Below the pieces are notes generated by a model. That model ran no database searches, had not been told where the DNA came from, and saw nothing but the letters and a program-made list of their open reading frames with translations. From contig JBLIKP010000004.1 of assembly GCA_047635375.1 (NCBI GenBank), positions 1-61,445 on the forward strand: DNA of 61,445 bases, written 5' to 3'. Position 1 is the first letter of the stretch, and every line of letters begins with the position of its first letter. The position numbers and the translations under genes are program-made. Source of the DNA: JBLIKP01 sp047635375. GTDB lineage: Bacteria > Bacteroidota > Bacteroidia > Sphingobacteriales > Sphingobacteriaceae. Shown here one piece after another: positions 44,159 to 53,324 of the stretch.

Positions 44159-45499
44159 ATGCGTATAATTATTGCAGGAGCAGGATCCGTAGGGTTCCAT
44201 TTAGCTAGTCTTTTGGCCGATGAAGCTCAGGATATAGTGCTTATTGATGTGTCTAAGGAACGACTTGAATATGCCGAAACTCACCTAGATATTAGTACAA
44301 TTCGTGGGGATTCTACCTCTTTTCGGGTGCTGCAACAAGCCAATGTAGATCAAGCCGATTTGCTTATTGCTGTAACTTCCCTAGGCGATACAAATATTAC
44401 TACTGCACTTATTGGTAAAAAAATGGGGGCAAAGAAAACTATCGTCCGCATTAAAAACATGGAGTACCTAGTTGATAAACAGATACTCGATCTTCGTTCT
44501 GTAGGTATTGACGAATTAATTTCACCTGAATCCCTAGCGGCTCGCGAAATAAAAAGGTTATTAAAAGAAAGCGCAATCAGTGATTCCTTCGATTTTGGAG
44601 GTGGTAAATTATCCCTTTTGGGTTTGTACATCAATGCAGGAGCACCTTTTTTAGGGAAATCCCTTATTGAGCTTGGAAATGAAAATCCTGAGGATACTTT
44701 TATCACCGTAGCGATAAAACGTGGCGATTCCACTATTATTCCAAAAGGTAAAACAACGTTTGAGGTAGGTGATCACGCCTATTTTATTTCTAGACCAACG
44801 GGAATCAACAGAATTATGGACCTAAGCGGAAACGTCCGTAAAATCATAAAAGATGTAATGATTCTTGGCGGAAGCAGGACGGGAGCCCATGTGATAAGAC
44901 GTTTGGCTAGTTCCTATAATATTAAACTTATTGAGAAAGATCGTGCTAAAGCTTTTGAATTAGCCGATCAATTTCCAAAAGCTTTGGTAATTAACGGTGA
45001 TGGAACAAATGTTGAGCTTCTAGATGAAGAAGGAGTGGGACAAGTTGATGCATTTGTTGCCGTTACCGGAAACTCTGAAACTAATATTTTAAGTTGCCTC
45101 GTTGCCAAGAAACGAGGTGTAAAAAAGACTATTGCCTTAGTCGAAAATAAAGAATATGTGGCCCTTTCCAATAATTTTGGGATTGATGCCATGATCAATA
45201 AAAAACTCATCGCCGCTAATTTTATCTTCCGTTATATAAGGGAAGGTAATGTGATTAATATGGCCGGAATTTACGGTATGGATGCCGAAATTCTTGAATT
45301 TAAGGTTAAGGACGGAGCCAAAATAACCAAGGCGGTTATTAAAGATTTAAAATTCCCTGACGGCGCTATTATTGGTGGGGTAATTCGAAAAAATCATGGT
45401 TACATAACTCTTGGGGACTTTCAAATCCAACCTAATGATAATGTGGTCGTATTTACTCTTAGCGGATGTGTTCATGCCGTAGAAAAATTCTTTAAATAG
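44159..45499 (+). CDS. trkA: Trk system potassium transporter subunit TrkA
   Basis: A 446-residue cytoplasmic regulator with two RCK_N/RCK_C pairs. The first Rossmann motif is IIIAGAGSVGFHLA at the N-terminus, and the second, GGSRTGAHVIRRL, is near residue 240. RCK_C domains lie at about 140-220 and 365-446. TrkA binds NAD(H) or ATP and gates TrkH. It starts 3 bases after mscS and ends 1 base before trkH, in a single operon. Confidence 0.95.
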   Translation: MRIIIAGAGSVGFHLASLLADEAQDIVLIDVSKERLEYAETHLDISTIRGDSTSFRVLQQANVDQADLLIAVTSLGDTNITTALIGKKMGAKKTIVRIKNMEYLVDKQILDLRSVGIDELISPESLAAREIKRLLKESAISDSFDFGGGKLSLLGLYINAGAPFLGKSLIELGNENPEDTFITVAIKRGDSTIIPKGKTTFEVGDHAYFISRPTGINRIMDLSGNVRKIIKDVMILGGSRTGAHVIRRLASSYNIKLIEKDRAKAFELADQFPKALVINGDGTNVELLDEEGVGQVDAFVAVTGNSETNILSCLVAKKRGVKKTIALVENKEYVALSNNFGIDAMINKKLIAANFIFRYIREGNVINMAGIYGMDAEILEFKVKDGAKITKAVIKDLKFPDGAIIGGVIRKNHGYITLGDFQIQPNDNVVVFTLSGCVHAVEKFFK

Positions 45500-45500
45500 G

Positions 45501-46961
45501 ATGCTGAAATTCAATTATAAGCTGATTTTAACTTTGATGGGGCTCCTGCTCATTATCAATGGGGGATTTATGTTGTTAGCTTTGCCTTTTTCTTTTTACT
45601 ATGGAGAAGGCACTTGGGTTAACATCCTTACCGCTGGATTAATAACGGCATTAAGCGGTGTTTTATTAAGGGTGATCTTCTTCCGGGCCGAAAACAAAAA
45701 TATTAACAAGCGTGACGGTTATCTTATTGTGACCATGGGTTGGGTTGTAATGTCGTTGTTCGGAACGCTACCTTTTATCCTCTCGGGATATATCCCTTCA
45801 TTTACTGATGCTTTTTTTGAAACAATGAGTGGTTACAGCACTACCGGTGCCACCATCCTTACCGATATAGAAGCCCTACCTAAGGGATTGCTTTTCTGGC
45901 GAAGTATCACCCATTGGATTGGGGGAATGGGTATTATTGTTTTAACAATTGCAATTTTACCACTCTTGGGAATTGGAGGGATGCAACTATTTGTAGCCGA
46001 ATCTCCAGGCCCATCTGTTGATAAGTTACATCCTCGTATAACTCAGACAGCTAAAGCTTTATGGTATGTTTACGTAGCCTTAACTTTTGCGCAAACTGTA
46101 ATATTAATGTTTGGAGGAATGTCCTTTTTTGACGCTATAAATCATTCCATGGCTACCTTAAGTACGGGAGGTTTTAGTACGAAAAACGCAAGTTTAGGGC
46201 ATTGGGACTCCCCATTTATCCAATATGTGGTGGCATTTTTCATGTTCCTAGGGGGTACAAATTTCACAATGATTTACTTAGGATTTAAAGGAAAATTCAG
46301 CCGATTAATTAACAATGAAGAATTTAAGTCCTATGCAATTACCACATTAGTGGTAACTTTTATTGTTGCTTTTTCTATTTGGCACTTAACTGACCAAGGG
46401 TTTGAATACGCTTTTAGGAACGCAATTTTTCAGGTGATTTCAATAATCACAACCACTGGGTTTATAACCGCCGATTATACCATGTGGGCACCTTTTATCA
46501 CTGTTTTATTCTTTATCCTCTTATTCACAGGTGGGTCAGCTGGGAGTACGTCTGGTGGGATAAAAATGATGAGGCATATCCTTCTTTTTAAGAATTCATT
46601 TTTGGAATTAAAAAGACAAATCCATCCATCTGCAATATTACCGGTGAGATTTAATGGAAAAGCGGTTGATCAGAATATTGCCTTTAATGTATCGGCGTTT
46701 ATTTTAATTTACCTTCTGATTTTCTTTATGGGCTCTTTAGTGATGTCGTTAATAGGATTGGACTTCGATACTGCCTTAGGTGCTGTAGCAGCTACATTAG
46801 GTAATGTAGGTCCCGGAATTGGCGGCGTAGGTCCTGTTGATAATTACGCCGCCATTCCCGGAGCCGGAAAATGGGTTTTAGCCTTCTTTATGTTGCTAGG
46901 GAGGTTAGAGCTTTTTACAGTTCTAATATTGTTTAGCCCATATTTTTGGAGAAAAGGATAA
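45501..46961 (+). CDS. trkH: Trk system potassium transporter subunit TrkH
   Basis: A 486-residue protein with the SKT-superfamily layout of four M1-P-M2 repeats. Selectivity filter segments include SGYSTTGATIL, STGGFSTKNA, ITTTGFITADY and LGNVGPGIGGV. It forms the K+ pore in the inner membrane, controlled by TrkA. Last gene of mscS-trkA-trkH; it converges on a TPR gene with only 2 bases between stops. Confidence 0.95.
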   Translation: MLKFNYKLILTLMGLLLIINGGFMLLALPFSFYYGEGTWVNILTAGLITALSGVLLRVIFFRAENKNINKRDGYLIVTMGWVVMSLFGTLPFILSGYIPSFTDAFFETMSGYSTTGATILTDIEALPKGLLFWRSITHWIGGMGIIVLTIAILPLLGIGGMQLFVAESPGPSVDKLHPRITQTAKALWYVYVALTFAQTVILMFGGMSFFDAINHSMATLSTGGFSTKNASLGHWDSPFIQYVVAFFMFLGGTNFTMIYLGFKGKFSRLINNEEFKSYAITTLVVTFIVAFSIWHLTDQGFEYAFRNAIFQVISIITTTGFITADYTMWAPFITVLFFILLFTGGSAGSTSGGIKMMRHILLFKNSFLELKRQIHPSAILPVRFNGKAVDQNIAFNVSAFILIYLLIFFMGSLVMSLIGLDFDTALGAVAATLGNVGPGIGGVGPVDNYAAIPGAGKWVLAFFMLLGRLELFTVLILFSPYFWRKG

Positions 46962-46963
46962 TT

Positions 46964-47722
46964 CTATAAGTTTTTTAATAATTTTTGACACTCCAATTTT
47001 CTAGCAGGATCGTCGGGAGTTACGTTTGGCAGTGATATCGCTTTATTAAGCATTGCTTTGGCCTTTTCTTTTTTACCCATATAAGAATAATTTACCGCGG
47101 CGTCTTTATAGTAAAGGATATACCCTGGTTCTAGTGAAATTGCTTTGTTGAAATAAACCTCAGCCTTTTCATATGATGTTCCTTCGGGAATTCCGTTATA
47201 AATCATTTCGGCGGCAGCAACTTTATACCAAGGCATGTTGGCAATTTCACTGTTTAATCGACCTAAAATATAATGTGCTCCAGCGTAATTAGGGTCAAGT
47301 GAAACACAGGTTTCGGCTTCCTGCTTTATTAACTTTGCATTTTTTAATCTCTCTTCACTATCTGCTAAAAGACTTAATCTTCCAAGGGCTACGGCATAAG
47401 AATAGTGGGCGTCGGCATTTGATTTATCTATTGAAATTGCCTTTTGAGCCATTTCACTAGATTTTTTATAATACGGTTCTTTTTCATTATTTGTTGATTG
47501 TCTATTGCCTTCCGTTGCATACAGGTAAGAATTATGGGCTAAAGCCGAAACATTGTTTGGATCTCTGCGAAGAATGTCATCGAACAAATTTCTTGCATCA
47601 TCTTCTTTATACTCTTTTTTAAGGGTTAAAGCTTTTTCTAAATCACTTTCAAGGCTTTGCGCCGAAGTTCCAATTGTGGCCAGTAAAAAGGCTCCAGCAA
47701 ATATTAATCTTATGGTTTTCAT
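46964..47722 (-). CDS. Exported TPR-repeat protein
   Basis: A 252-residue protein with a signal peptide (TIRLIFAGAFLLATIGTSAQ). Helical TPR units follow throughout: DARNLFDDILRRDPNNVSAL, DAHYSYAVALGRL, GAHYILGRLN, KAEVYFNKAISLEPGY. It resembles a family of periplasmic or outer-membrane TPR proteins in Bacteroidota (RMD1-like pattern). A scaffolding role is likely; partner unknown. It is divergent from dprA across about 113 bp. Confidence 0.8.
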   Translation of the reverse strand: MKTIRLIFAGAFLLATIGTSAQSLESDLEKALTLKKEYKEDDARNLFDDILRRDPNNVSALAHNSYLYATEGNRQSTNNEKEPYYKKSSEMAQKAISIDKSNADAHYSYAVALGRLSLLADSEERLKNAKLIKQEAETCVSLDPNYAGAHYILGRLNSEIANMPWYKVAAAEMIYNGIPEGTSYEKAEVYFNKAISLEPGYILYYKDAAVNYSYMGKKEKAKAMLNKAISLPNVTPDDPARKLECQKLLKNL

Positions 47723-47835
47723 ATTTTTTTTTTACAAATTATAAAATCTTTCAAAACTAACATAGTGTAACGTTTCAATTTTTATGATTTGAGCAATTTT
47801 ATGTAAATTGGTTTAACCTAATAAAACCTAAATTC

Positions 47836-48996
47836 ATGAAAAACTCAACTCAATCAAAGGTAGTCACCTATGACGACTGGATTTATCGTTTAGGATTAAA
47901 TTTGCTTCCAGGCATCGGCGATATTTCAGCAAAGATCTTAGTAAGCTATTGCGGCGGAGCAAAAGAAATTTTCGAAGCCTCGCCTAAGGAATTGGAGAAA
48001 ATTCCTGGAATTGGACGAAAAGGAGCGCTAGAAGTTTCTAAGAGTAATGTTTTGGAAAGAGCGCAAATTGAATTTGATTTTATGCAAAAAAATCAAATTG
48101 CCCCGATTTTTTACACCGATCCAGAATATCCTAAGCGGTTAAAGTTTTGCCAAGACGCACCAATAATATTATTTAAAAAAGGAAACGTTGATTTAAATCG
48201 TCCTCGGTTTTTGGGAATTGTAGGAACTAGAAATTCAACCAATTATGGGCGAGGTTTATTGAAAGAAATAATGGACAAACTTTTGCCCTTTAATTTAGTC
48301 ATGGTTAGTGGCTTGGCGTACGGAATTGATATTTGTGCACATAGAGAGGCGTTAAATGTGGGTATTCCTACTATTTCAGTATTGGCCCACGGATTAGATC
48401 GAATTTACCCTAATCTTCATCGAAAGGAGGCCTTAGAAATGCAAAAAGAAGGCGCTATTTTAAGTGAATTTTTCTCAGGATCCTTGCCGGATAGGGAGAA
48501 TTTTCCAAAACGAAATAGAATTATTGCTGGAATGGTTGATGCTCTTTTGGTGGTTGAAGCATCGAAAAAAGGAGGAGCTTTAATTACAGCAGACCTTGCA
48601 AATGGATATTCAAGGGAGGTATTTGCAGTCCCTGGAAGATTAGATCAACCATTCAGTGAGGGGTGTAATGATTTAATCCGCACCAACAAGGCTTCACTAT
48701 TTAAGTCGGTTGAGGATTTAACTTATTTACTTAACTGGGAATTGGAGCCTAAAAAAAAAGGGATGCAACAACAAATGATTTTTGACCTTCCTGAAGAACA
48801 ACAAAGAATAGTAGACTCCTTCCAAGACAAAAAAATAATGGAATTCGATGCATTATTTCATTTGACAAACTTTTCTATTTCAAAATTGAATCAAATTCTA
48901 TTAAACATGGAAATAGAAGGTCTATTATTATCGCTTCCGGGAAAAGCCTATAAATTGAAAAATCAGGTTGATTCATATCTATCTGTAAATGAGTAA
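47836..48996 (+). CDS. dprA: DNA-processing protein DprA
   Basis: A 386-residue protein. The N-terminal helix-hairpin-helix region (about 15-75, KIPGIGRKGALEV) is followed by the DprA Rossmann domain (about 125-300) with GIVGTRNSTNYG, MVSGLAYGIDICAHREAL and FPKRNRIIAG. A C-terminal winged-helix domain lies at about 320-380. DprA loads RecA on incoming single-stranded DNA during natural transformation. No other competence gene is near. It is directly upstream of the hybrid kinase pseudogene. Confidence 0.94.
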   Translation: MKNSTQSKVVTYDDWIYRLGLNLLPGIGDISAKILVSYCGGAKEIFEASPKELEKIPGIGRKGALEVSKSNVLERAQIEFDFMQKNQIAPIFYTDPEYPKRLKFCQDAPIILFKKGNVDLNRPRFLGIVGTRNSTNYGRGLLKEIMDKLLPFNLVMVSGLAYGIDICAHREALNVGIPTISVLAHGLDRIYPNLHRKEALEMQKEGAILSEFFSGSLPDRENFPKRNRIIAGMVDALLVVEASKKGGALITADLANGYSREVFAVPGRLDQPFSEGCNDLIRTNKASLFKSVEDLTYLLNWELEPKKKGMQQQMIFDLPEEQQRIVDSFQDKKIMEFDALFHLTNFSISKLNQILLNMEIEGLLLSLPGKAYKLKNQVDSYLSVNE

Positions 48997-49071
48997 TTTT
49001 AATGATTTTTGTTCAGAAAAGGTAAACAAAATCGATTTTAAACACTCAATTACTCAAAGGCTAAGTTTTAA

Positions 49072-50621
49072 ATGGAAAAAAAACTATCCTTTCTATTTAT
49101 AGAGGATGATGAGGTTGATTTCCTGAATATTGCACGAATATTAAAACGTTCAAAACTTTCAACGGAATTAAACCATTCAATAACCTCAGAAGTTGCAATC
49201 AAAAAAATTAAATAAGATTTATTTGTATTGTCTGTGATTATATAACCTCCCTGGATATAATGGGTTAGAGCTGTTAAAAAACAATCAAGCAAGAGGGATA
49301 TTACCTACCAATTATTTTTACGACGGGTTTTGGAACGCAGGGAATTGCCGTTTCATTAATGAAAAATGGCGCATCTGATTACCTAAAGTAGGGTGACCTT
49401 TCAGTTGAAAATCTAACACAAAGTATTCGAAGAGCAGTTTATAACTTTTCCCTCGCAAAAACCGATGAGAGAGCTAAGGAAAATGAGAGGATTTTTATTG
49501 CCAACATAAGTCACGAATTAAGAACTCCTATCAACGCTATTATTGGCCTAGTCCATTTATTTAAGGATACACCATTAAATGATGAGCAATTAGATTACTT
49601 AAATTCAATTCAACAATCCTCATAATTTTTATTGGCCACGGTTAATGATATTTTAGATTTATCCAAAATAAGGGCAGGAAAGCTAAGTTTTGAAAAACAC
49701 GATTTCAATTTATAAAAGGTAATTAATCTTGTGATAATGGGCCTTTAACACAAGGCCAAGGATAAAAATTTGCCTATAACCCTAAAAATTGACAATAAAA
49801 TTCGAAAAACCTTAAGAGGTGACCCGCATAGGCTTAGTCAAATATTCTACAACCTGATTGGAAATTCAATAAAATTCACGGAGGAAGGAGATATCACCAT
49901 CTCCGCCAAGTTATTGAAGCAAGATGTTGATACATCCAAAATACTTTTCAAAGTTAAGGACACAGGAAAAGGAATTGCAAAATACCAATTGCAAAATATT
50001 TTTGAAACATTTAACCAAGCATCATTAGAAACTAGTGCTCAGTTTGGGGGAACCGGTTTGGGACTTTCAATTTGTAAAGACCTAGTTGAGATGCAAGGAG
50101 GTGAAATTGGAGCAAAATCTAAAATTAATGAAGGTTCCACGTTTCATTTTACATTATCATTATTAAATACCCAAGGTTTTGAAAATGAAGATGTTTACGA
50201 TGATGGCGAAATGATGAGTTTTGAAAATGGTAAAGTTTTAGCTGCAGAAGATAATCCATTAAATAAAATGGTTATTCAAAAAATCCTGAATAAATGGAAT
50301 GCAAATACAACCCAGGTTTGCAATGGAAAAGAGGCTGTTGAAATTTTGGTTGAAGAAGGCGAAATGTTTGATGTTATTCTAATGGATATTAGAATGCCTG
50401 TGATGAACGGTTACGATGCGGCAGCTTTAATTACCAATAATAAAAATGAGAGTATAAATTCCATTCCAATCCTAGCAGTAACGGCAAGTATGCTGGATTT
50501 TAATGATGATCAAACCAAGAATTCGGATATGGTTGACTTTGTATTAAAGTCATTCAATCCAAATGAGCTTTACGCTAAAATCACTAAACATATCGAGCAA
50601 AATCAAAAAGCATTGGTTTAA
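49072..50621 (+). pseudogene. Hybrid sensor histidine kinase (REC-HisKA-HATPase-REC) with multiple stops
   Basis: From the ATG at 49072 a receiver start (FLFIEDDEVDFLNIARIL) is read, then a TAA after KKIK and a frame shift. The rest lies in one other frame from about 49290: IIFTTGFGTQGIAVSLMKNG, the HisKA H-box ISHELRTPINAIIG, the HATPase N-box and G-box (NLIGNSIKFTEEG, FGGTGLGLSIC), and a C-terminal receiver with LMDIRMPVMNGYDA. In-frame stops occur at 49389, 49623, 49713 and 49746. From 49770 the frame is open to the stop, so the ATPase and last receiver are undamaged. Kinase function as a full protein is impossible. Confidence 0.9.
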
Positions 50622-51613
50622 TTCCAAAATTGAGTTATTTTTCTTGATATCTCCTTCAAATCTTGTTGTTCCATGCACTTAAAATGTCCTAAAGGACATT
50701 TGTTATGTCCTATTTTAGAACAAGGCCTGCATGCTAATTCTTTGATTTCACTTCTAAATTCATTTGTAACTTTATAGGGATACATTCCAAACTCGGGCAC
50801 CGTATTTCCCCATATGGAAATAATTGGTTTGTTAAACGCGGCTGCAATGTGCATTAAACCCGTGTCATGACTCACCACAACTTTTGCTTGCTTAACTAAA
50901 GATGCCGATTGATTTAAATTAAACAGTCCACAAGAATTAAAAATAACGCCATCCGAGTTTTGGAGAATTTCATCAGCTACAGCTTTGTCCATCGGTCCAC
51001 CCATCAAAACCACGGGCTTATCAATAATTGAGCAAAGTTCAATAAGTTTTTTATTAGGAAGTCGTTTTGTGAAATGTTGAGCCCCAATAACTAATCCAAC
51101 ATATCCTGCATGAAAGTCTGTGGGTAATTCCTCCTTTATATCAACAACATCTTCTTTAGGTATAAAGTAATCCAAACCCTTTTGATCATTGATGATTTCC
51201 AAGGATTTTGTAGTTTCTAAATATCGATCAACAATATGTGTATTAGGCAGCTTATTCAATTTTAAATTTACCAAAAGCCATTTTTCGACATTCAATTTTG
51301 GAAATGAATAGGAGGGGACTTTAAGCCAGTTTTTTACTTTTAATGTGCGAAGGTTGTGGTGGAGATCAATTATTAAATCAAAATCTTCCGTAATTAGTTG
51401 TTTTTTAACTTCGGACAAACTTTTATCGAAGGTTATCGTACAATCTATATAGGGATTATTCTCTAAAACTTGCCTAAAACCACTTTTAGTCAAATAATAA
51501 ACTTTAACCAAGGGCAGTTGTTGCTTTAAACACCTGATTACCGGTGTAGTAAGAACTATGTCCCCTATAGAACTAAATCTAATGATAAGTATTTTACTAA
51601 CGTTTCTGATCAT
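50618..51613 (-). CDS. Glycosyltransferase family 9 (heptosyltransferase-like) protein
   Basis: A 331-residue GT-B fold enzyme starting KILIIRFSSIGDIVLTTPVIR, the GT9 N-terminus. The C-terminal nucleotide-sugar domain has VVLMGGP, SHDTGLMHIAAA and IWGNTVPEFG. GT9 enzymes add heptose or related sugars to the LPS core at the cytoplasmic face. The last 40 residues contain CRPCSKIGHNKCPLGHFKC, a Cys-rich patch typical of the family's ending. It converges on the kinase pseudogene with a four-base overlap. Confidence 0.9.
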   Translation of the reverse strand: MIRNVSKILIIRFSSIGDIVLTTPVIRCLKQQLPLVKVYYLTKSGFRQVLENNPYIDCTITFDKSLSEVKKQLITEDFDLIIDLHHNLRTLKVKNWLKVPSYSFPKLNVEKWLLVNLKLNKLPNTHIVDRYLETTKSLEIINDQKGLDYFIPKEDVVDIKEELPTDFHAGYVGLVIGAQHFTKRLPNKKLIELCSIIDKPVVLMGGPMDKAVADEILQNSDGVIFNSCGLFNLNQSASLVKQAKVVVSHDTGLMHIAAAFNKPIISIWGNTVPEFGMYPYKVTNEFRSEIKELACRPCSKIGHNKCPLGHFKCMEQQDLKEISRKITQFWN

Positions 51614-51671
51614 CTACGCGATCCTTGGATTCTTTGTGAAAAAAAGTAAGACTTTTTGAATAAACTACAGG

Positions 51672-53315
51672 TTAAGATTGAAAGGCTTTACCATTTCTCT
51701 TCTTCAGATAAGTTTCAAACTCGTTTAAATCTAAGGCATTTAGCGTGTTTCTTTTCAATAGTGCCCCTTTTTTTGCTAGACCAACACCATAGTGCATATC
51801 AAGGTATCCTTCTGTGCGATGAGCATCTGGGTTAATGGCTATTTTTACGCCCATTTTTTGAGCATAAGAAATCCATTTCCAATCTAAGTCTAATCGCTTA
51901 GGATTTGAATTTAATTCAATGGTAACTCCATGTTTAGCACAAGAATCAATAATCATTTTATGATTTATCGGATAACCTTCTCGTGCTAATAATAACCTAC
52001 CCGTTGGATGCCCCAAAATAGTGGTGTAGGGATTTTCTATTGCCTTTAACAACCTATTTGTAGCTTTTTCTTCATCCATATTTAAATTAAAATGGACTGA
52101 TGCTACTATAAAGTCAAACGACTTTAATATTTCCTCAGTGTAATCGAGGCTTCCATCCATTAAAATATCTGATTCAATTCCTTTGAAAATTTTAAAAGGG
52201 GCAAATTCTTTATTTAAGTCTTCTATTTCCTTGTGTTGAGCCAAAACTCGATCTACAGTCAGTCCATTTGCATAAAAGGCTGTTTGACTATGATCAGATA
52301 TTCCTAAGTACTCAAACCCCAATTCCTTGCAATATTCAGCCATTTCCCGAAGCGTATTTGCTCCATCACTATATGTACTGTGGTTGTGCAGAATTCCCTT
52401 TAAATCTGCAAAATCAACGAGGTTATCAATTGATTCAATTAAGTCTTGGTGGTAATGTATAGAGTCTTCCATTAACTCTGGAGGGAAAGCTCCTTCGTTG
52501 AATTTTTTAAGGGTTTCTGGGCTTAAAGAGTCTAATTGCTCAAGAAATACTGAAGAAGACTGATTCCGGGCTAAGAATTCTGTTTTTTTCAATTCCGTTT
52601 TACATAGAATTGAAATGGGTAATCCGGTTTGGTCAGATTTTAAAATCAAAAGGTTTCCCTCAATTTCTGCTGAATAAGGTGTGTCCTTGAATATTACGGA
52701 AATCTCTTCAGGTGTTGCAATTAAACCTAATTCTAGCTTTTCAATGATTTGGCATTTTCTTGAAAATTGCCCTAATGAAATAAGTTGTTTTCCGTTTTGT
52801 AAAGCAATTTTGGAGATTTCGTTTACTATTTCTTCTGCAATAGGATAAAGGACTTTGTTTTTATTGGATTGAAGAAATTTGAGATTCTCAAGGATTGATT
52901 TTTGTAATTTCTCACCAAATCCTTTCAGTTGTATCAGTCTGTTTTCTTCGCAAGCTTGTTGTAATTCCCCAATAGATTCAATCCCAAAATCTTTCCAAAG
53001 CGTAGCTATTTTCTTTGGGCCAACACCTTTAACGGACATGATTTCAATTATTCCAGCGGGTGTTTGTTGAATTAAATCGTTTAATTCAACAATTTCACCT
53101 GTGGAAATTAGTTCTTGAATTTTTTCAGCTAGCCCCTTTCCAATCCCCTTAATCTTCTCCATTTCGGGCTGACTAAGTTCAGTCAGATTTTGGTCAAGCC
53201 GAGGGATTTGAAAAACTGCATTTGCATAGGCTTTAATTTTAAAGGGATTGGCGCCATGCAATTCCATTAATTTATGATAAAGCTTAAGGGTGTTTGAAAT
53301 CTCCTTATTGGTCAT
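51672..53315 (-). CDS. polX: PolX-like DNA repair protein: HhH, degenerate polymerase palm, PHP domain
   Basis: A 547-residue protein. N-terminal helix-hairpin-helix units (KGIGKGLAEKI, KGVGPKKI, KGFGEKLQ) match the 8-kDa and fingers region of family X polymerases. The palm (about 155-290) lacks the catalytic signature: where PolX has GSxRRxK...GDID, this one reads GQFSRKCQIIEKLELGL (182-198), so both metal-binding Asp are lost. The PHP domain is intact: LHNHSTYSDG (H310, H312), ISDHS, GIESDI, ASVH, LGHP and NPDAH. It is therefore likely a 3'-5' exonuclease or AP-site enzyme without polymerase activity. Confidence 0.88.
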   Translation of the reverse strand: MTNKEISNTLKLYHKLMELHGANPFKIKAYANAVFQIPRLDQNLTELSQPEMEKIKGIGKGLAEKIQELISTGEIVELNDLIQQTPAGIIEIMSVKGVGPKKIATLWKDFGIESIGELQQACEENRLIQLKGFGEKLQKSILENLKFLQSNKNKVLYPIAEEIVNEISKIALQNGKQLISLGQFSRKCQIIEKLELGLIATPEEISVIFKDTPYSAEIEGNLLILKSDQTGLPISILCKTELKKTEFLARNQSSSVFLEQLDSLSPETLKKFNEGAFPPELMEDSIHYHQDLIESIDNLVDFADLKGILHNHSTYSDGANTLREMAEYCKELGFEYLGISDHSQTAFYANGLTVDRVLAQHKEIEDLNKEFAPFKIFKGIESDILMDGSLDYTEEILKSFDFIVASVHFNLNMDEEKATNRLLKAIENPYTTILGHPTGRLLLAREGYPINHKMIIDSCAKHGVTIELNSNPKRLDLDWKWISYAQKMGVKIAINPDAHRTEGYLDMHYGVGLAKKGALLKRNTLNALDLNEFETYLKKRNGKAFQS

Positions 53316-53324
53316 TGAACAGGA

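Noticed and set aside
49068..49292. Minus-strand frame of 74 codons over the start of the hybrid kinase.
   Set aside because: The plus strand gives clear receiver-domain sequence there; the minus frame has no recognisable content.
49389..49748. Stop-codon reassignment or programmed readthrough to explain the in-frame stops in signalling genes.
   Set aside because: TAA, TAG and TGA all occur as interrupting codons and all also end normal genes at the expected length in this window; decay is simpler.
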